Positions 42,165-52,413 of a DNA stretch of 64,000 nt are shown here, piece by piece. Source of the DNA: Neoarius graeffei (Eukaryota > Chordata > Actinopteri > Siluriformes > Ariidae); the NCBI RefSeq assembly GCF_027579695.1, contig NC_083571.1, positions 45,168,890-45,232,889 of the forward strand. The letters run 5' to 3'. Below the pieces are notes generated by a model, which was not told the DNA's origin, did not search any database, and saw only the letters and a list, made by a program, of their open reading frames with translations. The position numbers were made by a program, and so were the translations under genes. Each line of letters starts with the position of its first letter. Positions within the stretch are counted from its first letter, which is position 1.

Positions 42165-45100
42165 ACCTATGCACACTCCAGATTTCTGTTTTTTCATCTT
42201 AATTATTATTTGTATCACAATAAAACAACAATTTGCACCTTTAAAGTGTTAGGCATGTTGTGTAAATCAAATGGTGCTAATCCCTCAAAAAATCAATTTT
42301 AATTCCATCCATCCAAGGGGGATGAATAGCTTCCTGATAAGGTTGAGTGAGCATGTGTTAACCAGATGGTTGTTGCAAATTGTTGATTAATTATGACAGC
42401 TCCACAACATTGGAGAGTTAATTTTTGTACCATTTCGGTTTCCTCCAAAGATACAGGTTAGCTTAATTGGTGGCTCTGAAATGATCGTAGGTGTGAGTGT
42501 GAATTGTTGTTTGGCTCTATGTCTCAGCCCTGTGATGATTTGGCAACTTGTCCAGGGTGTACCCTGCCTCTCGTCCAAAGTCACCTGGGATAGGCTCCAG
42601 CTTGCCCGCGACCCTGCACAGGATAAGCGGTTATGGATAATGGATGGATTTGGTTTTTCACTTCAGTTTAGTTTTAGGAGTGCATAAGTAGTATTATTTT
42701 GATTTTTATTTTTGAGGAATTAAGAGTTAGTTGAGTTTTTATTAGTTTGGGTTAAGAGATATTCACATTATGAGGAAAGCCTTTATTTAAAGAAGCCAAA
42801 AAATGTATGGTGAAAGAATGCATGCCATTCAATATGATCTACAAAATCTACATGATCACATTCTTCATTATCATCTATCCAGCTAGCTAGTTCTGTTTGT
42901 CATAACAAGAGTGGGAGAAGCCTCGAGTGTAAGCCCATCCCCGATCACTGGCTTCTTAATGTTTAAATTGGGCTGGTCTGGTCCAAGCTCCTTTATTTCT
43001 CTTTGTTTTTCTTTCAGTGTACACTGTGTAAAAGGATGTTTCTGGAAAGAAATAACAGAATTTTCTTTCTCTGCGGGTCCACTTGAACTTGCCATCTTTT
43101 GAAAGCTCCAGTCTCACGAGCAACAATGAGTGACAGCCACAAATATGAAGGTCTGTAGGAAACTGTCTAATCACGTGAAAACAAAACAAAACTTAAAAAC
43201 AATTCCAATTGGCTGCTAATAAAAGAAGGTGTGTCTGGGGTGCACTTTGCTGCACCTCAGGTCAAATCTTCTCATCTCATCTCATTATCTCTAGCCGCTT
43301 TATCCTGTTCTACAGGGTCGCAGGCAAGCTGGAGCCTATCCCAGCTGACTACGGGCGAAAGGCGGGGTACACCCTGGACAAGTCGCCAGGTCATCACAGG
43401 GCTGACACATAGACACAGACAACCATTCACACTCACATTCACACCTACGGTCAATTTAGAGTCACCAGTTAACCTAACCTGCATGTCTTTGGACTGTGGG
43501 GGAAACTGGAGCACCCGGAGGAAACCCACGCGGACACGGGGAGAACATGCAAACTCCACACAGAAAGGCCCTCGCCGGCCCCGGGGCTCGAACCCAGGAC
43601 CTTCTTGCTGTGAGGCGACAGCGCTAACCACTACACCACCGTGCCGCCTAGGTCAAATCTTGAATCCGCCAATTAAAACACAGCCTCAGATCACCTGCTC
43701 TCCAAAAGTTTGTGCAGCCACATACACGATCATTTGGCCGATGCCCCAGCAGGGGCGGAAGTATACAGGAAGTGTAGGTGTTCACATAAAATTTAAATAA
43801 ATACAGCTTAAAAATAGGTTAATAATAATTAGATGGGTACAGGGTGAGGTAGGATGAGTAAACAATTTTGACTTAATAAATACTTTTGCTTAATTAATTT
43901 ATGTTTAATATCATGTAGTCTTTCTCATCTGGATAACTGGAAGGGGGTGGCACCCCAGTGCCCCGTATTGACTAGCCTCCATTGGTTGTATTGTACAATG
44001 TCAATAGGTTGCATAACTGAATGAATGTAACTTATTTAACTAAATCATCAGCAGTTGGCCAGACTCTAAATTTGCCTTTTGTGCTTCATATCCAAAACAC
44101 AACACTAACACTCCTTTCCAGGATGACAATTCTATAATACTTAAGATGACACATAGGGCCAAATTTGTGTATGAGTTGTTCAAGAAGCATTTTCTAACAC
44201 TGGGACAGTTTGACTGGACTTCAAATCCATCAAATTTAAAACATCAAAAAAGACACCACAAACTCTAGCTGCACAGATTACCAAGTCAGTGTGGAAGAAT
44301 GGGCAGAAAGTGACTGAGAGTGGGCAGAAGGTCTCAAGACACTGGTAAACTTTTAACCTGACTGGACTGGTGCTGTTATTAGATGAGGGGATATTTAACC
44401 AAGCACCAGAAAAGGATTGACATGGCCAATTTTTTTATTAGATTATGTACTGTATATTTACCATACATACACGATGCCATAAATCTCTTTTTAAATGGAT
44501 TTCTCCTCCCATTGAGAATAGTGGTACAATGGATTTTATTCACCTGCATTTTTCTGTGCATACAAATAACAGCTGAAATTTATTAAATGGTATAAGTAAA
44601 TGTTCAGAAAATTAACTTCTGTACCAAAGGATACTTTGTAAATTGAGTTTTGCTTACAAGATGCATTTGAAATACAACCCCAATTCCAAAAAAGTTGGGA
44701 CGCTGTGTAAACTGTAAATAAAAACAGAATGTGAGAATTTGCAAATCATGGAAACCTTATATTTCATTCAAAACAGTACAAAGACAACGTATCAAATATT
44801 GAACCAGAAATTTCATTGTTTTTTGAAAACTATATGCTCATTTTGAATATGATATCAGCAATACATTTCAAAAAAGCTGGGACAGGGGCACGTTTACCAC
44901 TGTGTTGCATCACCTCTACTTTTAACATTCTGTAAATGTTTGGGAACTGAGGAGACCAGTTGCTGTAGTTTTGAAAGAGAAATGTTGCCCCATTCTTGCC
45001 AGATATACAATTTCAGTTGCTCAACAGTTCAGGGTCTCCTTTGTCATATTTTGTGCTTCATAATGCACCAAATGTTTTAAATGGGATACAGGTCTGAACT

Positions 45101-48100
45101 GCAGGCAGGCCAGTTTAGCACCCAGACTCATACTATGGAGCCATGCACTTTTAATATGTGCAGAAAGCGTTTTGGCATTGTCTTGCTGAAAGAAGGAAGG
45201 TCTTCCCTGGAAAAGATTTTGTCTGCATGGCAGTATGTTGCTCTGAAACGTGTATATATCATTCAGCATTAATCATGCCGTCCCGGATGTACGAGCTACC
45301 CATGTCATGTGCACTAATGCACCCTCATACCATCACAGATGCTGGATTTTGAACTGTGCACTGATAACAAGCCGGATGGTGCCTCTCCTCTTTAGCCTGG
45401 AGGACGTGATGTCCATGATTTCTAAAAAGAATTTCTACTTTTGATTCATCAGACCTCAGGACAATTTTCCACTTCGACTCAGTCCATCGTAAAAGAGCTC
45501 GGGCCCAGAGAAGGTGGCGGTGTTTCTGGATATTGTTTATATTTGGTTTTAACTTGCATTTCTGGTTGCAGTAATGAACTGTTTTCACAGACAATGGTTT
45601 TCTGAAGTGTTTCTGAGCCCACACAGTGATTTCCACTACAGACACGTGTCTGCTTTTAATACAGTGTCACCTGAGGACCTGAAAATCACAGTGTGGCAGC
45701 GGGGGCGTGGTCAAGCGCCGGTCTGTGACCGGAGGGCGGAGTCAGGGAAGGTAAGTGGCAGAATCACTACACCTGATGTCAATTAACCTGTGTTTGTGTG
45801 TCTTCCCAGTGACCGCGCCCTATATAAAGAGAGAGAGAGCAGAGGAAGTGGGCTCTCTCCTGAACCAGATGACTTGTGTGTGTGTGTATGACTGGGAGAG
45901 TGAATTTGTGTCTGAAAAGAGCAAATAAACAATTTATGGAACTTTATTCTGGCCTGCCGTCTTCCTGTGCTCCTCCCCCTCCTACGAACTGCTATACACA
46001 GGCATCCAGTGTCAGTTTTCAGCCTTGTCTCTTGCATCCAGAGATTTCTCCAGATTCTCTAAATTTTTTAATAATATTATGTACCACAGATGATGTGATC
46101 CCAAAATTCGTTGCAATTTTACATTGAGCAATGTTATTCTTAAATTGTTGCACTGTTTGCCCATGCAGTCTTTCACAGAGCGGTGAACCCCTCCCCATCT
46201 TTACTTCTGAGAGAGTCAGTCTTTCTGGGATGCTCTTTTTATACCCAATCATGTTACTGACCTGTTGCCAATTAACCTTTTTTTTTTTTGTAGCATGACA
46301 CAACTTTTTCAGTCTGTTGTTGCCCCTGTCCCAACTTTTTTGAAACGTGTTGCTGACATCAAATTAAAAATGAGCTCATATTGTTCAAAAAACAATAAAA
46401 ATTTCTCAGTTTCAACATTTGATATGTTGTCTTTGTACTATTTTCAATGACATATAGTGCTTCCATGATTTGCAAATCTTCACATTCTGTTTTTATTCAT
46501 GTTTTACACAGTGTCCCAACTTTTTTGGAATTGGGGTTGTACTTTCACCTCGATACAATAAAAGTTACTGCCCATTTTATTTGAGTAGGCAATCTCCCTC
46601 ATCAAGGTGATCAAGGAGAGGGAGTGGGGTTAATATATTACTGTGCAAAAAATAATAATAAAACCAAAATTCATTTTACATGAAAGGATATTTCTTTATG
46701 ATTCTTATCTCCAAATACAAGTATATTATTCTTATCCACAAATACAAGTTTTCTTTTGCCGATAACTTACATAACGTTCCATAGCCACATCTGTTTCACT
46801 GTCGTTGAAAGGTCCTTCATACATCATATAATTAAAGGAGTGTGTAGCTAAAACTTTGATGAAAATAATTGCACCAACTACAGTCCCCAGTATTGCGATG
46901 ATAGAAAGCGCAAAACTAATTGTGACCTGCAAAGGGGAAAAAAAGTTAACTTGAATTAAATTTATAATTAATGAAATTATATTATCATTATGATTATCAA
47001 TTTATTCAGCTTAAAGCACATTATGCAGTAGCAACAGTAAAACTAGTAGCAAAGTCATGTAGTTTTGAGAGGGAGAAATGAAACTCCAGAGCCATAGACA
47101 CGTCCTGGAAGTTTAAGTAGTTAAGACTATATCATAAAACTTAAAATTAGAGCACTCACAATCTTTTTTGTGGTGTTGCGTTCTGACTGTATGTAGAGAA
47201 CGCCACAAATAAAGTACTGCAAAACAGAAAATACACATTAGTAAGAGCTTAAGTACATTACACAGATAAGTGTTCAAACGAATGGTCTTCTACGTAATTA
47301 CTGCTGCCGAATTTGCAGTCATAAAGAACTTATTTGAGTTCAAGAGGTAACACTCTCAAAGTATTAAATTTAAAATTATTTAAATTAAAAGTATAATGCC
47401 CAGTAAATTATTTGTAAAGTAGTGGCTCAATGTACAGAATCAGAACAGTACAAAATCACTGTACTGTTCATATATAAGCATGACTATGTAAAGAAGGAAA
47501 CATTACTGAAGACAAATTCATCATTACATCTACATCATCTCTGAAAACAGTTTATAAAGCACATTTGGGCAGATGTGTTTTACAAACTAGATAACTTTAT
47601 GGAAAATGTATGGAACATGGTTATACTGTAAGTGCACACCACAGTATTAATGTGGGGTTTTGGTATATAATAGTAACATAATAATATAACACAGCTGCAG
47701 TAGTTAAAGTTTTAAATCTGACATTTCACACATAAATTACACAATAAAATATAAAACAGACTTCTTAAGAGAATTGCAATTAGTGCACAAAACTAATTTT
47801 TCAACACAACAGAAAACAGGTTTACTTTTTAGAAATTGGCTTCATTAAAACATCTTCCATCACATTCAAGGGACACACACCTTTGTAGTGATATCAGCTG
47901 TATTAGTATAGATTAAAACTAATGAAATAACTCAGACTTCTATTTTCTCATCTCATCATCTCTAGCCGCTTTATCCTTCTACAGGGTTGCAGGCAAGCTG
48001 GAGCCTATCCCAGCTGACTACGGGCGAAAGGCAGGGTACACCCTGGACAAGTCGCCAGGTCATGACAGGGCTGACACATAGACACAGACAACCATTCACA

Positions 48101-50660
48101 CTCACACCTACGGTTAATTTAGAGTCACCAGTTAACCTAACCTGCATGTCTTTGGACTGTGGGGGAAACCGGAGCACCCGGAGGAAACCCACGCGGAGAA
48201 CATGCAAACTCCGCACAGAAAGGCCCTCGCCGGCCCCGGGGCTCGAACCCGGACCTTCTTGCTGTGAGGCGACAGCGCTAACCACTACACCACCGTGCCG
48301 CCGACTTCTATTTTATGATAGAAATAGAAATCTAGTTGTAAACTATTTTACAGATTTAATATGAGGAGAATCACTATAGAGTAACAGTTTCAGATATGTT
48401 TCTATTCATTGTTTGTACCTGTCTTGTCAACCATGCAAAGAAAAATAATGTATTTACCAAGATGCCTAGCCAAAAGGGACTATAGAGGTCCGCTGATGTT
48501 TCCATTGTTTCTCCCTTCAGAGGAATCCCGAACATGAACAGACACAGGCCGAGGAACAACAGCACAATCTTGTACATAAGAAACACAGGAAAACATAATC
48601 TAGGACATGTGGGGTATTTTCATTTTAACAGTTTTACAGGTTGTATGATATGAGACAAATAAAACATGGTCATGTAACTGCAAATGTGTAAGAATTCAAC
48701 CCAGCTCTTATGAAAAAGCTATGATATACTCATGCATCTCAAAATATTATTATAAAAAAGTTCATTTTTTTTTTGTAATTTGATTCAAAAAGGTGCACTT
48801 TCATATATTCTATATTCGATCCATGTAAAGTGAAATATTTCAAGCCTTTTTTTTTTTTTTTTAAATCTGGTTGCCTATGCCATGAAACTAAAATTGGATT
48901 GTCCTTGGATCTTTCTTACCAAACAACTCCTGAAACTACTGGATACTAACCCATGGAAAGAGTGTGGCAGTCAGGGATGGAGCAGATTCAAGCCCACTGG
49001 TCTCTTCAAGGTGGTCAAAAGAATCAGGGATGTCATATTATCTCGTTACCAAAACACTACCATTTCACATTTGACTCCTCAAACCCATGGTATCAGTTCT
49101 TTGTCAGGTCTTATGCATTGAGTCACCCATAACTGATACAAGTTTTTGATAATCGTTTAGCCTGGTTTAGTCTATGTGAAGATCATCTTACCATTTATCA
49201 GTTTTTGAGATGGACTTGCCCTTGTGATTTTTAATAAACACACTGCATTCCATCTGGCTCTCTGTCTCATCCTTAACACCATCATTTTCAGCATTATTTA
49301 GCTGAAGAAGCTTGTGAATAAACTCAATTGTAGTATTTTTTTCTGTTCTCAACATTGTGAAAACAATTGACTTGCCTGATTCATCCTGATGCCCTACTTC
49401 TGGCTGGAGTCTCATCACATCGCTCCTGTGGAGGATGGCCCCATGTGGACAGTCAAAAGATACATTTAGAAGATGGCTCTGGACTCTTACAGTTTTGCTA
49501 TAATGACTTAGGGATAGGGCGGCACGGTGGTGTAGTGGTTAGCGCTGTCGCCTCACAGCAAGAAGGTCTGGGTTCGAGCCCCGTGGCCGGTGAGGGCCTT
49601 TCTGTGTGGAGTTTGCATGTTCTCCCTGTGTCCGTGTGGGTTTCCTCCGGGTGCTCCGGTTTCCCCCACAGTCCAAAGACATGCAGGTTAGGTTAGCTGG
49701 TGACTCTAAATTGACCGTAGATGTGAGTGTGAATGGTTGTCTGTGTCTATGTGTCAGCCCTGTGATCACCTGGCAACTTGTCCAGGGTGTACCCCGCCTT
49801 TTGCCCGTAGTCAGCTGGGATAGGCTCCAGCTTGCCTGTGACCCTGTAGAACAGGATAAAGCGGCTAGAGATAATGAGATGAGATGAGACTTAGGGCTAC
49901 AACTGACAAGATAACTTTAGGACTGCAGTTGTCATGAACAGTTTTGCACTCAAGTCTCCATCAGTGAACATTTGATAACTTCAACAAAATAGACTTCATG
50001 TCAATCCTATAATTAATTTCCTGGGAACACAATTGCACTTTTTGACCAAAGAGGACACACTTATCGAAGCAAGTTATTTATAATCTTGCTATCTGTTCTC
50101 ACCTAAATGAGGATGGGTTCCCTTTTAAGTCTAGTTCCTCTCAAAGTTTCTTCCTTGTGTCGTCTGAGGGAGTTTTTATCTTGCCACCATCGCCTCAGGC
50201 TTGCGTATTAGGCATAAATTTAGTTTCATATGTTTAAAATCTTTATTTTTCTGTAAAGCGGCTTTATTACAAGGTCTGTTATTAAAAGTGCTATATAAAT
50301 AAACTGACCTGAAAATATGTTTTTGACATTTTTTTAAGCACAGATAATTGAACCTAATATAAAACCATGTTTACAGCTAAGAAGTGGATTTACTCAGCAT
50401 GGATAAGAGTTCATAAGACCTCACCTGTGTAACATTCAACAAAATCACTTTTCCTAATTTATATTACAATGAATTCTGTGTGTCCTGACCTTGCCATGTT
50501 TGTACTGTTTGATGCAATCAGGAATGTGTTTTCTCTCTCACCCCAACAGTTCTTGGCTCTCCTCTGAGGAAGCGGTGCAGAGGTTTAGTGCCACCAACAG
50601 TTTGTGTGCTTGGTCCCTGAATCTCCTGCATGGGCTCACTACTTGCATTTGTGTCCATCT
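36017..50660 (-). CDS. MS4A (CD20-like) family four-transmembrane protein gene
   Basis: Minus-strand coding exons 50542-50660 (ATG at 50658-50656), 48458-48568, 47160-47216, 46771-46926 and 39561-39674 all have AG/GT boundaries and phase 0 junctions. They give 185 residues, plus perhaps nine from 36017-36046. The N-terminus is polar and leads to [12 protein letters not shown]. Four hydrophobic segments follow: [25 protein letters not shown] continuing [49 protein letters not shown]. The order, the FLRGEP motif before TM1 and a 57-base exon fit the MS4A/CD20-like family, usually 200-260 residues. Such proteins act in the plasma membrane, often of immune cells. TMEM176-like is an alternative. 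Introns hold SINEs, Tc1 elements and LTRs. Confidence 0.75.
36078..36102. repeat. (GA)n microsatellite
   Basis: About twelve GA units, just outside a hAT-type MITE. Confidence 0.8.
36218..36835. mobile_element. Palindromic LTR-PBS-inverted LTR insertion
   Basis: The left arm 36218-36504 and right arm 36549-36835 are each 287 bases and exact reverse complements by eye. The left side continues to a full LTR end (CTACA, 36525), then a tRNA-Phe primer site (36527-36544). Both outer ends are the U3 end TGTGG/CCACA, and GCCGG flanks the whole as a 5-bp target duplication (36213-36217, 36836-36840). It therefore looks integrase-inserted, although both joined ends are U3. Related direct LTRs lie at 45692 and 34183. 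Confidence 0.85.
36527..36544 (+). promoter_or_regulatory. Primer-binding site for tRNA-Phe
   Basis: TGGTGCCGAAACCCGGGA, one base after the LTR end, is an 18-base complement of the 3' end of vertebrate tRNA-Phe including CCA. It shows the family uses tRNA-Phe, unlike the self-primed Gypsy elements here. Confidence 0.8.
37710..39349 (+). mobile_element. Tc1-like transposon with tRNA-sized TIRs (1640 bp)
   Basis: The ends CAGTTAGGTCCATATATATT and the complement of AATATTTATGGACCTAACTG are flanked by TA. One transposase gene lies inside with three breaks. It sits in the large last intron of the MS4A-like gene. Confidence 0.85.
38068..39096 (+). pseudogene. Tc1-like transposase, broken
   Basis: ATG at 38068 starts the paired-like DNA-binding region ([20 protein letters not shown]). 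An A-run near 38130 shifts the frame, and the protein continues with [15 protein letters not shown] and [12 protein letters not shown]. The DDE core is complete: [17 protein letters not shown] and [13 protein letters not shown] supply Asp, Asp and Glu with about 34-residue spacing. A TGA after KKVW (38573-38575) and a small deletion near 38755 break it. The family makes a cut-and-paste transposase of about 340 residues. Confidence 0.85.
39561..39674 (-). CDS. MS4A-like gene, exon with TM4
   Basis: The acceptor is CCCATTCCTCAG|ACG and the donor CAG|GTTAAA. It encodes 38 residues, [20 protein letters not shown] then [18 protein letters not shown]. Too short for ORF finders and isolated by 7.1 kb of repeats, but phase and hydrophobicity fit. 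Confidence 0.7.
40195..40569 (-). mobile_element. tRNA-headed SINE (complete)
   Basis: Minus-strand copy with the GATGAGATG tail at the low-coordinate side and GGCGGCACGGTGGTG at 40569. The target duplication is GTGATGTACTTT. It lies in the MS4A-like intron. Confidence 0.9.
41125..42108 (+). pseudogene. Tc1-like transposase with mutated catalytic Asp
   Basis: The N-terminal part from ATG 41125 ([16 protein letters not shown], then [20 protein letters not shown]) and the core lie in different frames. The first catalytic position reads [12 protein letters not shown], Asn in place of Asp. The second and third are FQQDNDPKH and [13 protein letters not shown]. The C-terminus GGSTKY runs into a (GT)n microsatellite that replaces the stop. 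The frame between 41440 and 41590 is also interrupted. Confidence 0.8.
42104..42161. repeat. (GT)n microsatellite
   Basis: About 28 GT units at the end of the transposase frame. Confidence 0.9.
42425..42650 (+). mobile_element. tRNA-headed SINE, 5'-truncated old copy
   Basis: It begins at CGGTTTCCTCC and ends GGTTATGGATAATGGATGG. It is diverged and belongs to the ATGGATGG-tailed subfamily. Confidence 0.75.
42883..43095 (-). pseudogene. N-terminal fragment of a ZMYM1/TTF-like hAT protein
   Basis: The minus-strand 70-codon frame starts [14 protein letters not shown] and contains [20 protein letters not shown] then PNLNIKK. The [11 protein letters not shown] block is typical of the TTF-type zinc-finger N-terminus of hAT-derived ZMYM1-like proteins in fish. 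The zinc-finger cysteines and catalytic domain are absent. Confidence 0.45.
43271..43649 (-). mobile_element. tRNA-headed SINE (complete)
   Basis: Minus-strand copy with target duplication AGGTCAAATCTT (43259-43270, 43650-43661). Confidence 0.9.
43662..44672. other. No gene seen; intronic DNA
   Basis: It lies within the MS4A-like intron. No coding or repeat boundaries recognised. Confidence 0.4.
44990..46300 (-). pseudogene. Tc1/mariner-like transposase (minus), broken
   Basis: From 46300 down, the helix-turn-helix region shows [20 protein letters not shown] and [17 protein letters not shown]. After the LTR come [20 protein letters not shown] and [17 protein letters not shown] (first Asp), then [14 protein letters not shown] (second Asp). 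Stops and frameshifts separate them. It belongs to a family whose transposase has [16 protein letters not shown] motifs. Confidence 0.75.
45692..45998 (+). repeat. Solo LTR of the TGTGGCAGC family
   Basis: It begins TGTGGCAGCGGGGGCGTGGT and ends GAACTGCTATACA. CACAG lies on both sides (45687-45691, 45997-46001), the right copy overlapping the last CA. It matches the arms of the palindrome at 36218-36835, has a TATATAAAG box near 45825 and an AATAAA near 45925. It interrupts the transposase. Confidence 0.8.
46771..46926 (-). CDS. MS4A-like gene, exon with TM3 and outer loop
   Basis: The acceptor is TTTCCCCTTTGCAG|GTC and the donor TAT|GTAAGTTA. It encodes 52 residues: TM3 [20 protein letters not shown] and an acidic outer loop ending [12 protein letters not shown] with a possible N-glycosylation site NDS. 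Confidence 0.8.
47160..47216 (-). CDS. MS4A-like gene, 57-base exon
   Basis: The acceptor is TTTCTGTTTTGCAG|TAC and the donor AAGATT|GTGAGT. It encodes [19 protein letters not shown], the rest of TM2 and the cytosolic loop. A 57-base exon at this place is typical of the family. Confidence 0.8.
47947..48302 (-). mobile_element. tRNA-headed SINE (complete, small deletion)
   Basis: The target duplication is GACTTCTATTTT. It lacks about 12 bases of the middle. It is in the intron between the third and fourth coding segments of the MS4A-like gene. Confidence 0.9.
48458..48568 (-). CDS. MS4A-like gene, exon with TM1 and start of TM2
   Basis: The acceptor is CTTATGTACAAG|ATT and the donor TTG|GTAAATAC. 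It encodes 37 residues: TM1 [17 protein letters not shown], a short loop [12 protein letters not shown] and SPFWLGIL. Confidence 0.75.
48569..49369. other. Intron; unexplained ORFs on both strands
   Basis: A 76-codon minus frame (49188-49418, [20 protein letters not shown]...) and a 79-codon plus frame (48882-49121) show no family I recognise. I treat them as chance or as parts of an old repeat. Confidence 0.3.
49370..50310 (+). repeat. Old fish repeat with SINE inside
   Basis: The text GAGGATGGCCCCATGTGGAC, TGGCTCTGGACTCTTACAGT, AGGATGGGTTCCC, TGTCGTCTGAGGGAGTTTTT and TAAAAGTGCTATATAAATAA is a sequence I know to be widely repeated in fish genomes. Parts occur before and after the SINE at 49517-49887. 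Its class is unclear. Confidence 0.5.
49517..49887 (+). mobile_element. tRNA-headed SINE (complete)
   Basis: Head GGGCGGCACGGTGGTG, B box GGTTCGAGCCC and tail GATAATGAGATGAGATGA. The duplication GACTTAGGG is at 49505-49513 and 49888-49896. Confidence 0.9.
50542..50660 (-). CDS. MS4A-like gene, first coding exon
   Basis: The acceptor is AAAATTTTCAG then AG-ATG, with the start codon at 50658-50656, and the donor is GGG|GTGAGAG at 50541. It encodes 39 residues: [20 protein letters not shown], then [15 protein letters not shown], a cytosolic tail with the family motif before TM1. An acceptor just before ATG implies an untranslated exon further upstream, not found. Confidence 0.7.
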
Positions 50661-50734
50661 CTGAAAATTTTAGAAAAACAAATTGAGAGAGAAAAAACAA
50701 AACAAAAACATCTGGTGTGTGGCAGATCTGCAGG

Positions 50735-51975
50735 CTGAAACCCCTTGTTGATCAGAGAAATCAGAAGGGAATGACAAGATTGGTTTGAGCTGGTAGGAAG
50801 TCTATAATTAAAGAAGCACTCTTTGCAACTATGTCAAATTATCACTCTACAACTGTGGTGAGCAGAAAAGCATCACAGAATGCACAGCACGTCAAACCTT
50901 GGGCGGCACGGTGGTGTAGTGGTTAGCACGGTCGCCTCACAGCAAGAAGGTCCTGGCTTCGAGCCCAGCGGCCGGCGAGGGCCTTTCTGTGTGGAGTTTG
51001 CATGTTCTCCCTGTGTCTGCATGGGTTTCCTCCGGGTGCTCCGGTTTCCCCCACAGTCCAAAGACACGCGGTTAGGTAAATATGGGACGGCCTTGGGCTG
51101 AGGTGTCCTTGAGCGAGGCACCGAACTCCCAGCTGCTCCCCGGGTGCTGTTAGCATGGCTGCCCACTGCTCTGGGTATGTGTGTGTGCTCATTGCTCACG
51201 TGTGTGTGCATGTGTGTGTTCACTGCTTCAGATGGGTTAAATGCAGAGAGGAAATTTCACAAGTGTGTGATGAATAAAGTTGTGCTGTGTGTGTGTGCTT
51301 GTGGTTGATAGGCTAAAAGAGCAGAAGACCATATCAGGTTCCACTCCTGTCAGCCAGGAACAAGAGTCTGAGGCTATCGTGGGCAAAGACTCAGCCAAAC
51401 TACACAATTTAAGACTGGAAAAAGACCAGATGATGTTTTTTTAATCTTCAACTACCCAGTTTCAGTGAGTCTGTGCCCACAATAGCCTCCGATTAATGTT
51501 CTTGACTGACAGGAGTGGAACTTGACGTGGTCTTCTGCTGGTGTAGCCCATCCACCTCAAGGTTCATGTTGAGATACTTTTCAGTTCACCATGTTTAAAA
51601 AGAGTGATTATTTGAGTGACGATATCCTTCCTGGCAGCTTGAAACAGTCTGGCCATTTTCATCTGACCTCACTTATCAACAAGACATTTCCACAAGATAA
51701 CTGGCACAAACTCAATTTTTTTTTCCACTATTCTGAGTAAACTCTAGCGACTGTTGTGTGTGAAAATACATGCTATGGTTGAAGTAACAGAGATCACACT
51801 TTTTCTTCATTCTGATGTTTGATGTGAAAATTACCCAAAGTTCTTGATCTGTATCTGTATGATTTTTTTTTTTTTTTGCACTGTGCTGCTGCCACATAAT
51901 TGGCTGATTGGATAACTGTAGAAATGAGCATGTGTACAGGCTCCTATTAAAGTGACTGGTGAGTGTATATTTGGT
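50735..51975. mobile_element. Fold-back Tc1-like element with SINE inside
   Basis: The left half (50735-51435) carries transposase-like sequence on the plus strand (GGTGAGCAGAAAAGCATCAC, GGTTCCACTCCTGTCAGCCA). The right half (51436-51975) carries the same region inverted (TGACAGGAGTGGAACTTGAC, ATTCTGAGTAAACTCTAGCG, ending AAGTGACTGGTGAGTGTAT). The two meet head to head near a T-run at 51435. A chimeric SINE at 50899-51300 interrupts the left half. Confidence 0.55.
50899..51300 (+). mobile_element. Chimeric SINE: common tRNA head, different 3' body
   Basis: The first ~170 bases match the common SINE up to CCACAGTCCAAAGACACGCG. The rest (GCCTTGGGCTGAGGTGTCCT, GCTGCCCACTGCTCTGGGT, GATGGGTTAAATGCAGAGAG, ATGAATAAAG) is another known fish SINE tail. 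It is bounded by the transposon sequence CAAACCTTG on the left and GTTGATAGGC on the right. Confidence 0.75.
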
Positions 51976-52277
51976 AGTAGCTCTCCAGGAGGAAGGTAAG
52001 ATTTAACTTTTGGGAATTAATGTTGCTGTGATCAGTAATTAATCAGTAGTTATTATAAAAGAGTCATATATAGTTAGTTGTTCTGCAGGAGAAATTTACG
52101 ACTCAGTAATTACTGCTTAGTTAATCTTTAACTCCTAAAAACACATACTGAGTAATTAATTAGTAGTTCTTAGCAGTTAGGAAGAATAAGATAAATATTA
52201 ATAAAGAATTACTCATTTGTTCCTGAGCTGCTGAGTTGTTGAAAAAAAACCAAACAAACAACCCAACCCTTACCAAT

Positions 52278-52413
52278 CTCATCTCATCTCATTATCTCTA
52301 GCCGCTTTATCCTGCTCTACAGGGTCGCAGGCAAGCTGGAGCCTATCCCAGCTGACTACGGGTGAAAGGCGGGGTACACCCTGGACAAGTCGCCAGGTCA
52401 TCACAGGGCTGAC
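52278..52413 (-). mobile_element. tRNA-headed SINE, 5'-truncated
   Basis: Only the last 136 bases are present (minus strand), yet a 13-bp duplication AACCCTTACCAAT flanks it (52265-52277, 52414-52426). It was therefore inserted already truncated, as expected for LINE-type reverse transcription. Confidence 0.85.

Larger units (their letters stand above)
40732..42335 (+). mobile_element. Tc1-like transposon, 3' end truncated
   Basis: The left end CAGTGTCTTGCAAAAGTATT follows TA. The right end reads CCAAGGGGGATGAATAGCTT and breaks off before completing the inverted repeat. It encodes a damaged transposase. Confidence 0.75.
44675..46539 (-). mobile_element. Tc1/mariner-like transposon with a solo LTR inside
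   Basis: The ends CAACCCCAATTCCAAAAAAG and the complement of CTTTTTTGGAATTGGGGTTG are flanked by TA (44673-44674, 46540-46541). Length is about 1.56 kb without the LTR at 45692. It encodes a transposase on the minus strand. Confidence 0.85.

Noticed and set aside
48882-49418. Two 76-79 codon ORFs in an MS4A-like intron
   Set aside because: No recognisable family, no splice context, opposite strands overlapping old repeat sequence.
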